This document shows, in pieces, positions 31,242 to 33,283 of a stretch of 33,283 nucleotides of DNA. The stretch's first letter is position 1. Each line of letters starts with the position of its first letter. The notes beneath the pieces were generated by a model that was not told the DNA's origin, did no database searches, and worked only from the letters and a program-made list of their open reading frames with translations. Source of the stretch: an uncultured Spirochaetaceae bacterium (lineage in GTDB: Bacteria > Spirochaetota > Spirochaetia > Treponematales > Treponemataceae). The translations under genes were made by a program, and so were the position numbers. Location of the stretch: the NCBI GenBank assembly GCA_902792795.1, contig CADBBB010000010.1, positions 1-33,283 on the forward strand, read 5' to 3'.

Positions 31242-31964
31242 ATGAAAAAAATTGTCTTGCCTTTTGCGGCGCTTTGCTTGTTCGCGCTTTGCTCTTGTAC
31301 CAAGTCAAACAAGACGATTATCAGAATGCAGCATATAGAGGAAGGCGTTTCAAGCCCCACTTCCATAGACGAATTGAAGGACGCGATTTCCAAATACGAG
31401 GAGCGCGTGGCCGACATTCAGCTTGCCAACGGACAAATCGGAATATGGCACAAAATTTTGGCAACCCGCTACCTTGACAAAAAAATGTACGGCGAGGCGA
31501 TGAAAAGCTTTCAAAAGGCCTTGGAATATTATCCCGACAACCAAAATCTTTACTACTATGTCGGCCTTTGCGCGGGCTACATGTCGCACGCTTCGATGGA
31601 CTTTGACGCCGACGGCTATTCCGAAAAGCGCGAAAATTATTTGAAGCTCAGCGAGGACGCCTACTTGCGCGCGATTGAAATTGAGCCGCGCTACGCCCGC
31701 GCGCTATACGGCATTTCCGTCCTTTATGTCTTTGAGCTGGGCGAGGACGAAAAGGCGATTCCCTATTTGGAAAAACTTTTGACGATAGAGACAAAGAACA
31801 TCGACGCGATGTTCGTCTTGGCCAGGGCCTACTACATGAACTACGAATTTGACAAGGCCATCGGAATGTACGACAAAATAATTTCGCTCACAAAGTCTCC
31901 CGAGCGCAAGGCTGAGGCCGAGGCAAACCGCGAGGTTGTCCAAAACGCGGCTTTTTCAAACTGA
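31242..31964 (+). CDS. TPR-containing lipoprotein
   Basis: 240 residues. Signal peptide MKKIVLPFAALCLFALCSC ends in a lipobox-like LCSC, acceptable under the relaxed spirochaete rule, so it is probably a lipoprotein. The mature part contains tetratricopeptide-like helices: YGEAMKSFQKALEYYPDNQ, AYLRAIEIEPRYARALYG, KAIPYLEKLLTIETKN and YEFDKAIGMYDKII. Such proteins act as scaffolds in envelope assembly; resemblance to BamD-type proteins is general only. The start has GGAGG six bases upstream. It follows the recombinase by 23 nt and is followed by a terminator. Confidence 0.82.
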   Translation: MKKIVLPFAALCLFALCSCTKSNKTIIRMQHIEEGVSSPTSIDELKDAISKYEERVADIQLANGQIGIWHKILATRYLDKKMYGEAMKSFQKALEYYPDNQNLYYYVGLCAGYMSHASMDFDADGYSEKRENYLKLSEDAYLRAIEIEPRYARALYGISVLYVFELGEDEKAIPYLEKLLTIETKNIDAMFVLARAYYMNYEFDKAIGMYDKIISLTKSPERKAEAEANREVVQNAAFSN

Positions 31965-31988
31965 TTTTTGCCTTTGAGGCCATTGAGC

Positions 31989-32027
31989 GCGGCCCGGCCT
32001 TTGCGGTTGGGGCCGCCAAATTTTTTT
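31989..32027 (+). terminator. intrinsic terminator after the TPR lipoprotein gene
   Basis: GCGGCCC (31989-31995) pairs with GGGCCGC (32010-32016), 14-nt loop, followed after CAAA by seven T. A long A/T palindrome continues to 32047. This separates dprA from the genes before it. Confidence 0.6.
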
Positions 32028-32102
32028 AAAAAAAAATTCTTTTTTTTCTCAAAACAGGTCAAAAATGCATAAAAATTTGTATCTTATATGTGAGGAATTT
32101 TT

Positions 32103-33101
32103 ATGCAATGCGAAACTCTTTTAATCGCCATTTGCGCGATTGACTTTTTAAACGCTTTTGAAAAGCTCAGGCTTTTGAAGGCGTTAAAAAATCTTGGCGG
32201 CGGAGCGGAAGGCGCCCTCTCATTTTTGGAGTCCGCGACCCTTGGACAAATTGCGGCCTTGGCTCGACGCGATCCCATGCGGCCCCTCTTGGTCAAACGG
32301 TGGAGCGGCGGGGAGCTTTTAAGGCTTGCCCAAGTTTCCGCGCGAGCCTGCCAGTCGTTTGGAATCGAGCTCGCGCTTTACGGGAAAAAAAATTATCCGC
32401 CGCCCCTCATGCAAATTTGCGACCCGCCGTTCGCGCTTTTTTACCGGGGGAACATGGCCGCGGTATTTGGAAAAAACGTGAGCGTCGTTGGAACCCGCCG
32501 CATCACGCCGGACGGAAAAATGGCGGCTCGCGATTTTGCTTGGCAAGCGGCGGCGGCCGGCTTTTGCGTCGTGAGCGGCCTTGCGATTGGAGCGGACGGA
32601 AGCGCCCATCAAGGCGCGCTCGACGCTTTTTTTGACCAAAAGACCGGCTCTTGCAAGACTGCGGCGGTTTTGGCCGGCGGGGTGGACAATGTTTTTCCGG
32701 CCTGCCACAAGAAAATGGCCGCGCAAATCATTCAAAACGGCGGCGTGGTTTTGAGCGAATGCGCGCCTGGAATTCCCGCCGAAAAATGGCGCTTTGTCAG
32801 CAGGAACAGAATCATAGCCGCCTTGTCGCCCGCCACTGTCGTAATCCAGGCGCCGCCGGGAAGCGGAGCCATGCTTACGGCGGACTTCGCGCTGGGCTAC
32901 AATCGGGAGCTGTTTTTCCACGAATCCTGCTTTAGCCAAGGCGCCAGAGTCCTTTCCAACTTGGTCTTTAAGAATTTGCAGGCGCAAACGGGAGCGGCGG
33001 CCGCCCGCAAAATTGAGGCCAGCCCCCAAAAATACGTGGACTCCGGCGCCCCCGTAATCCGCAATTTTGAAGAATTTGCCGCGTTGTTAGGGGAGGCATA
33101 A
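32103..33101 (+). CDS. dprA: DNA processing protein DprA
   Basis: 332 residues. DprA/Smf binds single-stranded DNA and loads RecA during natural transformation; in many non-competent bacteria its role is unclear. The N-terminal ~100 residues are a helical domain (LLKALKNLGGGAEGALSFLE). The Rossmann fold is complete: VSVVGTRRITPDGKMAA, VVSGLAIGADGSAHQGAL, AVLAGGVDNVFPACHKK, GVVLSECAPG, FVSRNRIIAALSPATVVIQA and GSGAMLTADFALGYNRELF. No C-terminal winged helix is evident; the protein ends about 40 residues after the fold. GAGG lies seven bases before the ATG. It is followed 14 nt later by a family B element. Confidence 0.93.
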   Translation: MQCETLLIAICAIDFLNAFEKLRLLKALKNLGGGAEGALSFLESATLGQIAALARRDPMRPLLVKRWSGGELLRLAQVSARACQSFGIELALYGKKNYPPPLMQICDPPFALFYRGNMAAVFGKNVSVVGTRRITPDGKMAARDFAWQAAAAGFCVVSGLAIGADGSAHQGALDAFFDQKTGSCKTAAVLAGGVDNVFPACHKKMAAQIIQNGGVVLSECAPGIPAEKWRFVSRNRIIAALSPATVVIQAPPGSGAMLTADFALGYNRELFFHESCFSQGARVLSNLVFKNLQAQTGAAAARKIEASPQKYVDSGAPVIRNFEEFAALLGEA

Positions 33102-33115
33102 AAATAAAAAAATAA

Positions 33116-33283
33116 GGCGGGACGCAGGCAAGAAATTAATAAAAAAAGAGAAAAAAGGCGGGTCCCAGCGACGGCAAAAAAGTTTTGGCGCCTCCCGCCT
33201 TTCGCTTCCGACTTGATGCCTGCGGCCAAGTCGTTCGCTAGCGGGTCCCTCCAAACTTTTCTTGCCTGCGTCCCCCCTTTTTT
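33116..33283. repeat. family B nested-hairpin element, copy 2, reaching the window edge
   Basis: Outer arms are a perfect 17-bp inverted repeat: GGGACGCAGGCAAGAAA (33119-33135) with TTTCTTGCCTGCGTCCC (33258-33274), followed by a T-run to the edge. Inside: AAAAAGTTTTGG (33177-33188) with CCAAACTTTT (33251-33260, one bulge, overlapping the outer arm by three bases, so the two compete slightly); CCCGC (33194) with GCGGG (33241); CGACTTG (33209) with CAAGTCG (33227). The core matches 21413-21520 closely, while stem bases differ in matched pairs. It sits just after dprA and could terminate it. Confidence 0.75.

Noticed and set aside
32018..32047. A/T palindrome before dprA as a replication or attachment site
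   Set aside because: It is simple homopolymer runs next to a terminator hairpin; nothing specific such as DnaA boxes or a dif-like core is seen.
1..33283. CRISPR array, insertion sequence or prophage
   Set aside because: No regularly spaced identical repeats, transposase or phage structural genes are visible; the tyrosine recombinase at 30310 looks like a chromosomal Xer protein.

Overview
The window looks like a chromosomal segment of a host-associated Treponema (Spirochaetota). The evidence is a tandem pair of spirochaete flagellar sheath genes (flaA), a DUF4954 left-handed beta-helix protein, and a division cluster ordered mraZ, rsmH, ftsL-like, murF, ftsW, ftsQ, ftsA, ftsZ, the compact order I recall from T. 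pallidum. A secreted GH5 glycanase and two complete amino-acid ABC importers suggest a gut, rumen or oral commensal rather than a minimal pathogen. Base composition is about half GC by eye and codon use looks even throughout; I see no phage, IS element, CRISPR array, rRNA or tRNA.

Layout. 1-596 (-): start of an M16-like protein that runs off the left edge. 662-3676 (+): DUF4954 protein and a short-chain dehydrogenase. 3797-4771 (-): secreted TPR-like protein. 4841-8776 (+): family-2 glycosyltransferase, PlsC-type acyltransferase, metN and metI in overlapping succession. metQ (8880) has its own strong promoter and is followed 9 nt later by an FtsH-like AAA ATPase that has lost its protease domain. 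10926-11636: small outer-membrane-type protein. 11667-12077 (-): arfB. 12341-17069 (+): complete livJHMGF branched-chain amino acid importer. 17094-18761 (-): secreted GH5 glycanase. 18927-20422 (+): flaA pair. 20774-21394 (+): Mn-type superoxide dismutase. 21571-22302 (-): unknown protein with a nuclease-like N-terminus. 22448-30285 (+): division/wall cluster, starting at an MraZ-type operator of four GTGG boxes at exact 10-bp spacing. ftsW is broken by a frameshift plus an apparent loss of about 20 codons. 30310-33101 (+): tyrosine recombinase, TPR lipoprotein, dprA.

The most interesting layer is non-coding. Most larger intergenic gaps hold long, nested, imperfectly palindromic elements of three families (A: 12091-12254 and 20609-20763; B: 21398-21551 and 33116-33283; C: 3722-3797 and 20423-20492). 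Within each family the two copies differ in sequence, but the changes fall on both sides of the helices so pairing is kept. Both A copies end next to the Shine-Dalgarno sequence of a gene (sodA, arfB). B copies start just after a stop codon. C copies sit in 3' gaps. These are candidates for undescribed structured RNAs or structured mobile repeats.

A second pattern is initiation. Four genes (M16-like, DUF4954, glycosyltransferase, and the unknown protein at 22302) have a plausible -10 box ending only 5-9 nt before the start codon and no Shine-Dalgarno sequence, suggesting leaderless mRNAs. Two of these promoters overlap a divergent partner.
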